A DNA stretch of 64,000 nucleotides, taken from contig NZ_JAGXCY010000027.1 of NCBI RefSeq assembly GCF_018310695.1, positions 1-64,000 of the forward strand, given 5' to 3'. Every line of letters begins with the position of its first letter. Position 1 is the stretch's first letter. Of this stretch, positions 34,035 through 42,820 are shown in pieces. The translations under genes were made by a program, and so were the position numbers. Source of the DNA: Paenibacillus sp. Marseille-Q4541. GTDB lineage: Bacteria; Bacillota; Bacilli; Paenibacillales; Paenibacillaceae. Under the pieces are notes generated by a model, which did not search any database, was not told the origin of the DNA, and saw nothing but the letters and a program-made list of their open reading frames with translations.

Positions 34035-35189
34035 TTATCTCATTTCGGGGCTTACTCTCTCGTTTCTATAAGTAAGTCCCGTATAACGAGGTCTGAGCGT
34101 ATGAGCCGTGGCAAGTGCAATTTGGAAAGCAGATTCGGTTACGTCCAGGTCCGCAAGCGTTGCAGGGCCTCCAGTCACTCGCAGCCAATCTTGCATTTGC
34201 TCTCTTTGCGGCAATTGTTTATAAGCTTCAAAAGCAGGTTCTGTTTCTTTCTCATAAAGACCACGATAGATATCCGTCAAGAGCGCCGAGGCAACCCCTA
34301 CTTTTGCACCATGGAGAATAGCAGGTCTCCCCTGTTCGATAAAATCCATTTCTAGACGATGAGAAATATGATGTTCTCCTCCGGAAGCTGGACGGGAATG
34401 ATCAATCATAAGCATGGAAATACCAGAAACGATAAGTGCTTCCATAAGAATGGATACCCCAGTCTCACTGCCCTCAGCGATGTCACTTATATGCGTGATG
34501 CACGACTCTAGCGCTTCTTCTGTCATAAGGTAGGCAAGTGGGCAAAATGGCTCTTGCCCAAGATCGCGTGATACCTTCCAGTCTGCTAGGGAAGTAAATT
34601 TGCCGAGCATATCGCCAAATCCAGCTGCAGTCAGCACTTGAGGTGCTCGTGAAAGAACCTCAAGATCGGCGAAAATAGCATCAGGTGCAGTCGCTTGGAA
34701 CGTCTGTTTTACACCTCCAATAATAAGAGGAGCCCCCGCAGAAGTAAATCCATCAACCGAAGCTGCAGTTGGTACAGAAAGGAAAGGAATATTCATTTTG
34801 AAACATACAAATCTCACTAGATCATGAACTGTTCCTGAACCTACTGCTAAGACAGCCTCACTATTGTTCGAAACGCCTAGCAGCAGCTTCACAATGAACG
34901 CTTCATCTGCAATGACATCCCCTGCTTTATTCGCTTCAAGCAGCACCTCATTAACCGTAACCCCAGCGTTCAGGAGTAGTCCTGCGACCTTTCTGCCGGC
35001 AGCATTCCCTGTATTGTCATCGTAAACTACGCTTGCTTGTTTGTACCCTTGTGATACGACATAGGGTGCTATCTTATGCAACGCTCCACTTTCCATGCAG
35101 ATTTGCATACGTACTTCATGATGTCTCGATCCGCAGGTACACCCGGCTGCCTCTTCATTCCATCTTGCTATACGTTTATTCATATCCAT
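34035..35189 (-). CDS. araM: AraM/EgsA-type sn-glycerol-1-phosphate dehydrogenase
   Basis: A 384-residue NAD-dependent dehydrogenase of the iron-dependent alcohol dehydrogenase superfamily. B. subtilis AraM makes sn-glycerol 1-phosphate and lies in its arabinose operon. Visible motifs are AVGSGTVHDLVRFVC (nucleotide and metal region), PTAASVDGFTSAGAPLI, FGDMLGKFTSLADW, and metal-ligand histidines in SRPASGGEHHISH and HGAKVGVASAL. ATG 35189 was chosen as AGGAGG lies ten bases before it; the longer frame covers the operator. An AraR-type site upstream ties it to arabinose, as in B. subtilis, though it stands as a single gene here. Confidence 0.9.
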   Translation of the reverse strand: MDMNKRIARWNEEAAGCTCGSRHHEVRMQICMESGALHKIAPYVVSQGYKQASVVYDDNTGNAAGRKVAGLLLNAGVTVNEVLLEANKAGDVIADEAFIVKLLLGVSNNSEAVLAVGSGTVHDLVRFVCFKMNIPFLSVPTAASVDGFTSAGAPLIIGGVKQTFQATAPDAIFADLEVLSRAPQVLTAAGFGDMLGKFTSLADWKVSRDLGQEPFCPLAYLMTEEALESCITHISDIAEGSETGVSILMEALIVSGISMLMIDHSRPASGGEHHISHRLEMDFIEQGRPAILHGAKVGVASALLTDIYRGLYEKETEPAFEAYKQLPQREQMQDWLRVTGGPATLADLDVTESAFQIALATAHTLRPRYTGLTYRNERVSPEMR

Positions 35190-35233
35190 GACAAAAACGC
35201 CTCCTGTAAGATGAATTCTATCTCTAGTTTCCA

Positions 35234-35249
35234 ACACGTACGTACAAGT
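35234..35249 (-). promoter_or_regulatory. AraR-type operator upstream of araM
   Basis: ACACGTACGTACAAGT differs from the palindromic operator before araDB at two positions. It lies just downstream of a TTGACA (-35-like) hexamer on the minus strand, about 45 bases before the araM start. Confidence 0.7.
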
Positions 35250-35257
35250 TGTCAATG

Positions 35258-35306
35258 AAAAAGACTGCCTCATTCTCACACTTCGTGAGTCTAAGGCAGT
35301 CTTTTA
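35258..35306 (-). terminator. Terminator after melA
   Basis: AAAGACTGCCT pairs with AGGCAGTCTTT around a GTGAG-containing loop, with TTTTT on the minus strand. It directly precedes the TTGACA of the araM promoter region. Confidence 0.9.
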
Positions 35307-35346
35307 TCTACTTAATAAACTTCTTCTATCCTATTCCACAATTTGA

Positions 35347-36645
35347 TTATTTATATGCTGGGAGCCAGTCACCATGAGCTGCAATTAAGTCATCACACAT
35401 GCTGATGATATCGTCCATCGAAAGCTCAGCCGATGTATGGGGATCCAACATCGCTGCATGATAAATATGCTCTTTTTTACCTGTAATGGCAGCCTCGATA
35501 GTAAGAAGCTGAGTATTAATATTCGTCCGGTTCAGTGCAGCACACTGCGGAGGAAGGTCGCCTACATAAGTTGGGGTTATTCCGCTGCGATCTACGAGAC
35601 AAGGGACTTCTACACATGCTTCTTTCGGAAGGTTCGTAATGAGGCCATTGTTCATTACGTTTCCTCCGATTTTATAAGGTACATTCGTTTCCATAGCTTC
35701 CATAATGTAAGATGCATATTCATGGGATCGCTCATGCTTCAGTTGTTCATTATTCACCATTTCATCCCGCATACGTTCCCAACCCGCAATTTGTTCCACA
35801 CATCGACGCGGATACTCATCAAGCGGTATCTGGAATCGCTCTATGAGTTCAGGATAGTTCTTTTTAATAAAATAAGGATGATATTCTGCATTATGCTCAG
35901 AGGATTCCGTAATATAGTACCCAAACTTCAGCATCATCTCATATCGTACCATATCACCATGAGGTTCCTTCTGTTTCTCTGCTGCTCTGCGTTTTATTTC
36001 AGGGTACAAGTCCTCCCCATCACGTGTTACTTCAAGCAGCCAAGCCATATGGTTAATCCCAGCGATTTTAGCCTGAACTCCGGTTTGATCTATGCCGAGG
36101 TGTGAGAACATATGAGGAACACATACCTGCACACTATGACATAACCCTACGGTTTTAATCCCGCCATAAGTGTTCATTACATTCGTAAGTACAGCCATCG
36201 GATTAGTGTAATTTAGAAATTGGGCATCCGGGCACACTTCACGCATATCAGCGGCGATGTCCAGCATAACAGGAATGGTACGCAAATTGCGGAAAATCCC
36301 CCCAATCCCTACCGTATCGGCAATCGTCTGACGAAGACCATACTTTTTAGGAATTTCAAAGTCCGTAATCGTACATGGATCATATCCACCCACCTGGATT
36401 GCATTGATGACATATTTGGCTCCACGCAGCGCTTCCTTTCGGTCCGTATAAGCTACTATCGTACATGTGCTGCCACTGCTATTTTTAAGGTTGCGCAGCA
36501 TTTTCTCTGAATCTGCCAAGCGCTGCAGATCAATATCAAACAAGGCAATTTCAAAACCTTGCAACGCAGGCGTCAGCATGCTGTCTCCAAGCACGTTCTT
36601 AGCAAACACCGTACTGCCAGCCCCGATAAATGTAATTTTGTTCAT
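35347..36645 (-). CDS. melA: GH4 alpha-galactosidase
   Basis: Cleaves alpha-galactosides such as melibiose by the NAD- and Mn-dependent GH4 mechanism. The N-terminal Rossmann motif is ITFIGAGSTVFAKNVL (about 4-19). The metal ligands are Cys169-His170 (GLCHSVQ) and His199 (GINHMAW), and LNYTNPM at 144-150 is characteristic. The 432 residues fit MelA, and the CHSVQ form favours alpha-galactosidase over 6-phospho-beta-glucosidase. A divergent AraC-type regulator (36892) and a cre-like site share its upstream region. GGAGG lies before the ATG. Confidence 0.93.
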   Translation of the reverse strand: MNKITFIGAGSTVFAKNVLGDSMLTPALQGFEIALFDIDLQRLADSEKMLRNLKNSSGSTCTIVAYTDRKEALRGAKYVINAIQVGGYDPCTITDFEIPKKYGLRQTIADTVGIGGIFRNLRTIPVMLDIAADMREVCPDAQFLNYTNPMAVLTNVMNTYGGIKTVGLCHSVQVCVPHMFSHLGIDQTGVQAKIAGINHMAWLLEVTRDGEDLYPEIKRRAAEKQKEPHGDMVRYEMMLKFGYYITESSEHNAEYHPYFIKKNYPELIERFQIPLDEYPRRCVEQIAGWERMRDEMVNNEQLKHERSHEYASYIMEAMETNVPYKIGGNVMNNGLITNLPKEACVEVPCLVDRSGITPTYVGDLPPQCAALNRTNINTQLLTIEAAITGKKEHIYHAAMLDPHTSAELSMDDIISMCDDLIAAHGDWLPAYK

Positions 36646-36759
36646 CCACTATTCCTCCTCGAGTATACTAAAAAAGTAGAGCACTATTCCCGCTTAGCCT
36701 AATACTTCTTTTCGATAATCAAGCCCGTATTACTGAATTCAAGTAATAATCCTGCATAT

Positions 36760-36774
36760 TTGATACGCTTTCAA
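36760..36774 (-). promoter_or_regulatory. cre-like site in melA / regulator intergenic region
   Basis: On the minus strand TTGAAAGCGTATCAA agrees with the cre consensus at most fixed positions (TGAAAGCG core, partial right half). It lies about 115 bases upstream of melA, so catabolite control of melA or its regulator is possible. Confidence 0.5.
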
Positions 36775-36891
36775 TATAAAACAGACAGTGAGAAAAATGT
36801 ATGGAGAAATACAATTCAGATATGGATGATTGTTGCATTGTGAAAAAAAAGAGTATATGTTCATCACAATGAAAGATTGGAGGAATGTGAC

Positions 36892-37755
36892 GTGAATCAG
36901 GATCATACCTATTTCGAAGTGGGCATCAATCCTCATCCTGAGGAGAATGAACCAGCGGTTCTATTTTGCGGAGAAGGAAGACCCGATCCCTCCCACCGAA
37001 TTGGTCCCTCTGTACATGAATATTATCTCGTGCATACGGTACTGGACGGGAAGGGAGTCTTCCAAAGTGGCGGGGTATCCTACCCCTGTGAAAAAGGAGA
37101 TACTTTCTTTATCTTCCCGGGAGTTCTATTCAGTTATGAGGCAGATTCCACTTGTCCCTGGCACTACACTTGGGTAGCCTTGAAAGGGGATGCTGTCTCC
37201 TCCTATTTGAGGCGAATCGGGATATCGGAAGAACGCCCTGTACTACACACAAAAGAACCCTCCGCTGCTCATGAGTTATACAGACGAATCCGTACCTCCT
37301 TTGGACAAACAGCCTATCCGGCGATGGAGAGTTTAGAGGCATCCGGATGGATGCGGCTACTCTTCCATCATTTTGGTCTAGCTAATTTGGACTCCGTTCC
37401 CATTCCACAGTCAGAGCATCCCGTTATGATCGATCGCCAGGTAGAGCATGCCATTCGCTGGATTTCGCTTCAATACCCACAGCAGATTAGTATCCATCAT
37501 ATGGCTTCAACACTCGGGTACCACAGGGCACATTTGTCCAAGTCTTTCAAAATCAAAACTGGCCTCTCACCCAAACAATATTTAATGAAAGTCAGACTCG
37601 AAAAAGCGAAAGAATTGTTATCAGACAACCTGACCATAGATCAGATTTCTTCCTCCGTTGGTTTCAATGATGCTCTCTACTTCTCCAAACAGTTCCGCAA
37701 GGAGTATCGAATGTCTCCGACGGAATATCGGAATGAAATTGCGAAAAAATCATAG
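36892..37755 (+). CDS. AraC-family regulator, MsmR/RafR-like
   Basis: A 287-residue regulator with an N-terminal cupin-like sugar-sensing domain (HEYYLVHTVLDGKGVFQ, EKGDTFFIFPGVLFSYEAD) and a C-terminal double helix-turn-helix (ISIHHMASTLGYHRAHLSKSFK, LTIDQISSSVGFNDALYFSK, FRKEYRMSPTEYR). GTG 36892 was chosen because GGAGGA lies seven bases upstream; the TTG at 36877 overlaps the ribosome site. Divergent from melA, it is the likely activator of alpha-galactoside use. No matching sugar importer is next to it in this window. Confidence 0.9.
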   Translation: MNQDHTYFEVGINPHPEENEPAVLFCGEGRPDPSHRIGPSVHEYYLVHTVLDGKGVFQSGGVSYPCEKGDTFFIFPGVLFSYEADSTCPWHYTWVALKGDAVSSYLRRIGISEERPVLHTKEPSAAHELYRRIRTSFGQTAYPAMESLEASGWMRLLFHHFGLANLDSVPIPQSEHPVMIDRQVEHAIRWISLQYPQQISIHHMASTLGYHRAHLSKSFKIKTGLSPKQYLMKVRLEKAKELLSDNLTIDQISSSVGFNDALYFSKQFRKEYRMSPTEYRNEIAKKS

Positions 37756-37789
37756 GGCGCGTTAATCCTCTTGCATGTCGTAGGAAAAT

Positions 37790-37833
37790 AAAAAAGGTTC
37801 GTCATCGCTACGAGAGCAAAGACGAACCTTTTT
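37790..37833. terminator. Bidirectional terminator between AraC gene and tRNA-Leu
   Basis: AAAAAGGTTCGTC pairs with GACGAACCTTTTT across a 17-base loop. It can end both the plus-strand regulator and the minus-strand tRNA gene. Confidence 0.92.
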
Positions 37834-37846
37834 ATAAAATGCGAAA

Positions 37847-37930
<84 letters not shown>

Positions 37931-38013
37931 ACAACTTATAATACTTTTCATATTATAAGTGGGCTTTCATAGATTTGCAAGTAAAATGATTACATGCCCA
38001 TTTCTTCCTAATT

Positions 38014-38844
38014 CTACATATTGGAACGATATTCACTTGGGCTGTAACCCACTTCTTTTCGGAAGGTTTTGGAGAAATAATTCGCGGTATCAAACCCTGT
38101 CGCATCCGCAATCTCTTTTACACTTAGCGAAGTCGTTCGAAGCAGGAGTTTTGCTTCCTCCATACGTTTCAAGCTCAAATATTTCAGCGGTGGTACACCA
38201 AAATGCTTTTTAAAATACTTAATGAAATAATTGGGATGCAAATGCAGCACAGATGCCATCTGTTCCAGTGTAACTTCTTCATGCAAATGATCCCTAATAT
38301 ATTCTTGAATCGCTGTAAGCCTGCTTCTCTCTCCACGCTTGTCGGGATGGATCTGCGGAATCTGATGCTCCAAAATTCGCGACAGAAGATCAAACATAAC
38401 TGACTTCTCTTTCAGTCTCGCTGAGACCGAATGATGATTATGACTCTTGGTAAGATCTTCAAAGAGCATCTTCAGCACTTCCTGATCCATTGCATCATAA
38501 CAAATGGGAACATCCAGCCACGAAAATACATCCGAATCTCCTACCGTTGCTGAAAAATGGCACCAATATTTTAAGAAAGGCCGATCGCTAATAGTTGAGT
38601 ACGATTGTTTCGTACCCGCAGGCAGCAGGACAAGTTGACCCGGTGTTGGATATAACTCCAAATCCCCTATTTTGAGCCAGCCTTCCCCACCAAGAATGTA
38701 ATATATTTTATTGTAAGATACGGTATAGTCATACTCTTTCCATTCAGGCCAGCATTGGGTTTTCTTCGCATCCCATACTTGTACCTGCATATGTAACATC
38801 ATCTCTTCAATTGCTTCGCTTTCCCGCAGCTGTTCATGTATCAT
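38014..38844 (-). CDS. AraC-family transcriptional regulator
   Basis: A 276-residue regulator with an N-terminal cupin-like domain (YNKIYYILGGEGWLKIGD, PGQLVLLPAGTKQSY) and a C-terminal double helix-turn-helix (VTLEQMASVLHLHPNYFIKYFK, LSVKEIADATGFDTANYFSK, FRKEVGYSPSEYR). It is divergent from the alpha-L-fucosidase gene, separated by 117 bases, and so probably controls it. It reads quite differently in its sensor domain from the AraC gene at 36892. Confidence 0.9.
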   Translation of the reverse strand: MIHEQLRESEAIEEMMLHMQVQVWDAKKTQCWPEWKEYDYTVSYNKIYYILGGEGWLKIGDLELYPTPGQLVLLPAGTKQSYSTISDRPFLKYWCHFSATVGDSDVFSWLDVPICYDAMDQEVLKMLFEDLTKSHNHHSVSARLKEKSVMFDLLSRILEHQIPQIHPDKRGERSRLTAIQEYIRDHLHEEVTLEQMASVLHLHPNYFIKYFKKHFGVPPLKYLSLKRMEEAKLLLRTTSLSVKEIADATGFDTANYFSKTFRKEVGYSPSEYRSNM

Positions 38845-38961
38845 GCTTTAAACCTCATAAAGTTAGTATTGTACCCATCTAAGTTAAGGAATTCTCTATC
38901 CTATCGTATCACATTATTGCTACAATCGGACTCATAATTCATTATACGGAGGTTACTTCTC

Positions 38962-40305
38962 ATGACATCAAACATCTACGAGCAAAGAATCAAAGAGCGC
39001 AACGAACGCACAGCATGGTTTCAAGAAGACCGCTTTGGTATGTTCATCCACTGGGGACTGTATGCAATCCCTGCTCGAGGCGAGTGGCTCAGAAGTAGTG
39101 AACAAATGAGCGTAGAAGATTATCAGACTTATTTTGATGAGTTTAACCCAGTTGATTACAAACCAAAAGAATGGGCCAAAGCAGCCAAAGCTGCGGGCAT
39201 GAAATATGCTGTACTTACGGCAAAACACCATGACGGATTCTGCCTGTTTGACAGTAAACTAACGGATTATAAAGCAACAAACACGAAAGCCGGCCGGGAT
39301 CTAGTACGCGAATTCCTTGATGCATTCCGCGAGGAAGGAATTAAGGTAGGGCTTTATTTTTCTGTAATCGATTGGCATCATGAAGACTTCCCTGCATATG
39401 GCGACCTTCATCATCCTATGAAAAATAATCTGGATTTCAAACGTAATCCCGAGACTTTCCCAAGATACTTAGACTACATGCATGGTCAAATCCGTGAACT
39501 GCTAACCGACTACGGTAAACTCGATATTATGTGGTTTGACTTTTCCTATGCTGAGATGAAGGGTGATACTTGGAAAGCTGAAGATATTATCGCCATGCTG
39601 CGTGAACTTCAGCCCCATATTATTATCGATAATCGTCTCGAAGGCAGCGGAGATAATGGCGGAAGTATTTATACGACAGAACCTTCTGTTTACAGCGGAG
39701 ATTTTGCATCCCCTGAACAGATTATCCCTCCATCCGGTGTGGTGGATGTTACCGGTAAACCAATTCCATGGGAAGCTTGCATAACACTCAATAATAACTG
39801 GGGCTATGCAGCTGCGGACAAGAACTATAAGACACCAACGACGGTCATTCGTAAACTCGTAGAATGTGTCAGCAAGAACGGAAACATGCTTCTAAATGTG
39901 GGTCCTGACGCAAAAGGGAACATTCCTAAAGAATCGCTGGACATTCTATCCGAAGTTGGAGATTGGATGAGCAAAAATGGGGACAGCATTTACGGCTGTA
40001 AAGCTGCAGACTTCTCCAAACCAGACTGGGGCCGTTATACACAAAAGGGGAACAAACTGTACGCTCACGTCTTGGAAGACAGCGTAGGTCCTGTCAATCT
40101 GCTTGGACTGAATGGCAAAATTAAAAAAGCTAGACTTCTTGCAGATGGATCAGAACTATTCCTAAGCCGTCCTTGGAGTGCTGCAGAATTCACGGAAGAT
40201 GCGTTTGTCAGCTTTGCGCGTCCTGAAGTATACAGTCACCCTCTTCCAGATCAGCGCAATACCGTAATTGAACTTGAACTTGTAGAAGAAGACAATAAAG
40301 CATAA
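38962..40305 (+). CDS. GH29 alpha-L-fucosidase
   Basis: Removes alpha-linked L-fucose from glycans by a retaining mechanism. The 447-residue protein shows FGMFIHWGLYAIPARGEW (about 25-42), AVLTAKHHDGFCLFDS (His89-His90) and the nucleophile Asp193 in IMWFDFSY. A small C-terminal beta domain follows after 350. No signal peptide is seen, so it acts on imported oligosaccharides in the cytosol. Ribosome site GGAGG. A divergent AraC regulator lies upstream. No fucose-catabolic genes lie in the window. Confidence 0.93.
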   Translation: MTSNIYEQRIKERNERTAWFQEDRFGMFIHWGLYAIPARGEWLRSSEQMSVEDYQTYFDEFNPVDYKPKEWAKAAKAAGMKYAVLTAKHHDGFCLFDSKLTDYKATNTKAGRDLVREFLDAFREEGIKVGLYFSVIDWHHEDFPAYGDLHHPMKNNLDFKRNPETFPRYLDYMHGQIRELLTDYGKLDIMWFDFSYAEMKGDTWKAEDIIAMLRELQPHIIIDNRLEGSGDNGGSIYTTEPSVYSGDFASPEQIIPPSGVVDVTGKPIPWEACITLNNNWGYAAADKNYKTPTTVIRKLVECVSKNGNMLLNVGPDAKGNIPKESLDILSEVGDWMSKNGDSIYGCKAADFSKPDWGRYTQKGNKLYAHVLEDSVGPVNLLGLNGKIKKARLLADGSELFLSRPWSAAEFTEDAFVSFARPEVYSHPLPDQRNTVIELELVEEDNKA

Positions 40306-40320
40306 GCAACCTTGATAATT

Positions 40321-40360
40321 GATCAGAATCCGGTGTGAGTACCGTATTCTGATCTTTTTT
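40321..40360 (+). terminator. Terminator after fucosidase gene
   Basis: GATCAGAAT-CGGT pairs with ACCG-ATTCTGATC around a short loop, and TTTTTT follows. Confidence 0.92.
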
Positions 40361-40378
40361 ATTTCATTCATTGTATAT

Positions 40379-40438
40379 AAAATCCCCCCTGAGACACTTG
40401 GAAGATTCGTTTCCACAAGTGCTCAAGGGGGATTTTAT
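40379..40438 (-). terminator. Long terminator after MetE-like gene
   Basis: AAAATCCCCC-TGAG-CACTTG pairs with CAAGTG-CTCA-GGGGGATTTT, about 20 pairs with few bulges, with ATTTTAT at the minus-strand end. Confidence 0.9.
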
Positions 40439-40448
40439 TTTGCTATAA

Positions 40449-41591
40449 TTACTGCCAGATTTCGTCTGCTACTTCTTTAATAAAGGCAAGCTTGTTCCAT
40501 TGCTGCTCTTCTGTCAGAATGTTCCCTTCTTCTGTCGAAGCAAACCCGCACTGTGGACTTAGGCAAATTCGGTTAATATCCACATACTCTGTTGCTTCTT
40601 CAATTCTTTTTACAATCTCTTCCTTATTCTCTAGCTCACCTGTCTTAGAAGAAAACAGACCGAGAACAACTTGCTGATCTTCCTTCAAGAAACGAAGCGG
40701 TTTGAAATCACCCGCACGGTCTGTATCGAATTCAAGATAGTAACCTGCAACATTTTCAATGCCAAGCAAAGTTTCTGCAATCGGCTCATATCCGCCGGAA
40801 GATGCCCATGTAGAGTGATAGTTACCACGGCATACATGTGTCGTAATGACCAAATCCGAAGGCAAGAAAGCAACTGCCTGTGCATTAACCTGTGCATACA
40901 ACTTCGCAGTTTCAGCTACGTTTACTCCTTCTGACTGTTTAGCCTCTAAATAGTTTTTGTCACACAACATTCCCCACGTGCAATCATCTAACTGAAGACT
41001 GCGGCAGCCTGCTTCATAAAAGGCAAGAATTGCATCATGATAAGCTATTGCAATATCATTTACCAATTCTTCTTTACTGCTATAGAACTGCTCCACAGAA
41101 GCTCTATTTTCCGGACGCTGAAGTTCAGATAGGAACTGAGCAGGGGCAGGAATCGTTTGGCGTGCTACTACATCATCCCCCGCTGCTTGTTTCAAAAACT
41201 TGTAATGATCAACGAATGGATGGGAAGATGAAAACCCTACTTTACCAACAAGACGCGCCGTTTCTCCTCTTGTCGTTTCCCCTTGAAATGGATAGCCTTT
41301 AACATCCTCGGCCTTCTCCACTCCATCCAGACCCCACATGAAATCGAGGTGCCACCATGAGCGGCGAAATTCTCCGTCCGTTACGGCCTGTAATCCAACT
41401 TCTTTTTGTTTCTCAACAAGACGAACAATTGCCTCATCTTCAATCTTGGTGAGTTCGGCTTGAGAGATTTCTCCGTTTTGGAATTTAGCTCTCGCTTGTT
41501 TCAAAGATTCTGGACGTAAAAAGCTCCCAACAATATCATACCGATAAGGAGTTATGCTTCTAACTGTTCCTGCTTGTGTAGCCTGGCTCAT
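40449..41591 (-). CDS. MetE C-terminal-like methyltransferase (YxjG/YxjH type)
   Basis: A 380-residue protein resembling the catalytic, zinc-binding C-terminal half of cobalamin-independent methionine synthase, with no N-terminal half. Landmarks are YRYDIVGSFLRP, AVTDGEFRRSWWHLDFMWGL, LQLDDCTWGML, VITTHVCRGNYHSTWASSGGY (in parts; His and Cys zinc ligands) and INRICLSPQCGFAS. B. subtilis YxjG and YxjH are alike. It probably transfers a methyl group to homocysteine from a small donor rather than polyglutamated folate. A LysR gene upstream on the same strand is its likely regulator; no S-box fits into the 103-base gap. Confidence 0.88.
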   Translation of the reverse strand: MSQATQAGTVRSITPYRYDIVGSFLRPESLKQARAKFQNGEISQAELTKIEDEAIVRLVEKQKEVGLQAVTDGEFRRSWWHLDFMWGLDGVEKAEDVKGYPFQGETTRGETARLVGKVGFSSSHPFVDHYKFLKQAAGDDVVARQTIPAPAQFLSELQRPENRASVEQFYSSKEELVNDIAIAYHDAILAFYEAGCRSLQLDDCTWGMLCDKNYLEAKQSEGVNVAETAKLYAQVNAQAVAFLPSDLVITTHVCRGNYHSTWASSGGYEPIAETLLGIENVAGYYLEFDTDRAGDFKPLRFLKEDQQVVLGLFSSKTGELENKEEIVKRIEEATEYVDINRICLSPQCGFASTEEGNILTEEQQWNKLAFIKEVADEIWQ

Positions 41592-41653
41592 GTGATCTAT
41601 CTCCTTTAATTGTTATTCGTTAAGGTTGTACTAGAAAGATAACATGAACGATC

Positions 41654-41694
41654 AGTTATAACATAACTCCAATAAACTATAGCTGGTTATAACT
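41654..41694. promoter_or_regulatory. Candidate LysR operator upstream of MetE-like gene
   Basis: AGTTATAACATAACT (41654-41668) is a perfect 6-3-6 inverted repeat, and GGTTATAACT (41685-41694) repeats its half, next to the stop codon of the LysR gene. Such paired dyads are typical of LysR regulators, but which protein binds is an inference. Confidence 0.5.
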
Positions 41695-42612
41695 TTAAAC
41701 TATATCAAATTTTTCGGTTGCCTCCTGCAATGCCTCTACATAAACCGTCGCAAGCTTCGAGAGCATCGCATTTTTATGAGAAATCCATCCGACATTAATC
41801 GTTTCATTGCAGTCCAAAGGTACGGGGATAATATCATTTCCATTTAAATCTGCGCTCAAGACTCCAGTTGAAATAGTGTAACCATTCAGTCCAATCAATA
41901 GGTTAAAGAGAGTGGCGCGGTCATTCACCCGAATGCTTTTTTTATGAGATAACGTACTCAAAATTTCCTCTGAGAAATGAAATGAATTGTACTCTCCCTG
42001 TTCAAACGATAGATAGGGATACTCTTCCAGATCTTCTATGGAGACAATAGATTGCCTAGCAAGCGGGTTCTGGGCGCTAATAAAAATATGCGGCTTCGCT
42101 GTAAACAGACTGTGAAACTGAAGATTTGCTGCGATCAGCAGTTTGCTCATTACTTTGCTGTTAAATTCATTTAAATACAAGATTCCGATTTCACTGCGCA
42201 GTGTTTTAACATCTTCAATAATTTCATGGGTCTTCGTTTCCCGCAGAGCAAGTTCGTATTCCTCCTGCCCATATTGCTGAACGAGCTTTACAAAAGCATT
42301 CACAGCAAAGGCGTAGTGCTGAGTAGACACTGAAAAATGTTGTGGTGAGGGCTTCGCATTCATATATCTGCTTTCAAGTAGCTCGGCTTGTTCAGCAACC
42401 TGCCTTGCATATCCCATAAATTCAACGCCTTCAAGAGAAATCGTAATTCCTTTATTCGTACGTTCAAAAATAGTAATCCCGATATCTTCTTCCAGCTCAC
42501 GAATGGCTTTGGACAAACTTGGCTGCGAGATGAAAAGTCGTTTAGCTGCTTCGTTCATCGATCCGCGATTGGCAACCTCAATGACATATTTAAGTTGTGT
42601 AAGTGTAGCCAT
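41695..42612 (-). CDS. LysR-family regulator (CysB/YtlI-like group)
   Basis: A 305-residue LysR protein: TLTQLKYVIEVANRGSMNEA and KRLFISQPSLSKAIRELEED in the winged helix, and an effector domain from about 90. ATG 42612 was chosen as GAGGG lies five bases upstream; the longer frame to 42702 adds 30 non-conserved residues. It lies 103 bases upstream of the MetE-like gene on the same strand, with dyad repeats between, so control of sulfur or methionine metabolism is a reasonable guess. It is divergent from the LD-carboxypeptidase gene. Confidence 0.88.
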   Translation of the reverse strand: MATLTQLKYVIEVANRGSMNEAAKRLFISQPSLSKAIRELEEDIGITIFERTNKGITISLEGVEFMGYARQVAEQAELLESRYMNAKPSPQHFSVSTQHYAFAVNAFVKLVQQYGQEEYELALRETKTHEIIEDVKTLRSEIGILYLNEFNSKVMSKLLIAANLQFHSLFTAKPHIFISAQNPLARQSIVSIEDLEEYPYLSFEQGEYNSFHFSEEILSTLSHKKSIRVNDRATLFNLLIGLNGYTISTGVLSADLNGNDIIPVPLDCNETINVGWISHKNAMLSKLATVYVEALQEATEKFDIV

Positions 42613-42820
42613 ACCATCCCTCTTTCTTCCGAAAATGTTTCTACTAACATTATACCAGTAGTTAAAACTTATTTTGTCGCAATGATTTTGGGAATGATCC
42701 ACCTATTATCTACATAATGTGAACCAAACCATGTAAACTGACCAAACTCTATCCGACATTTTGATAACAAATCGATAGGTAGTTAGCATATCAACCATTC
42801 ATTTTTGGGAGAGGGATTCT

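Noticed and set aside
35437..36105. 222-codon plus-strand frame inside melA
   Set aside because: It is antisense to a clear GH4 gene and has skewed Cys/His/Arg composition typical of shadow frames.
40690..40910. S-box riboswitch for the MetE-like gene
   Set aside because: Looked for in the upstream region; only 103 bases separate it from the LysR gene and no S-box core is seen.
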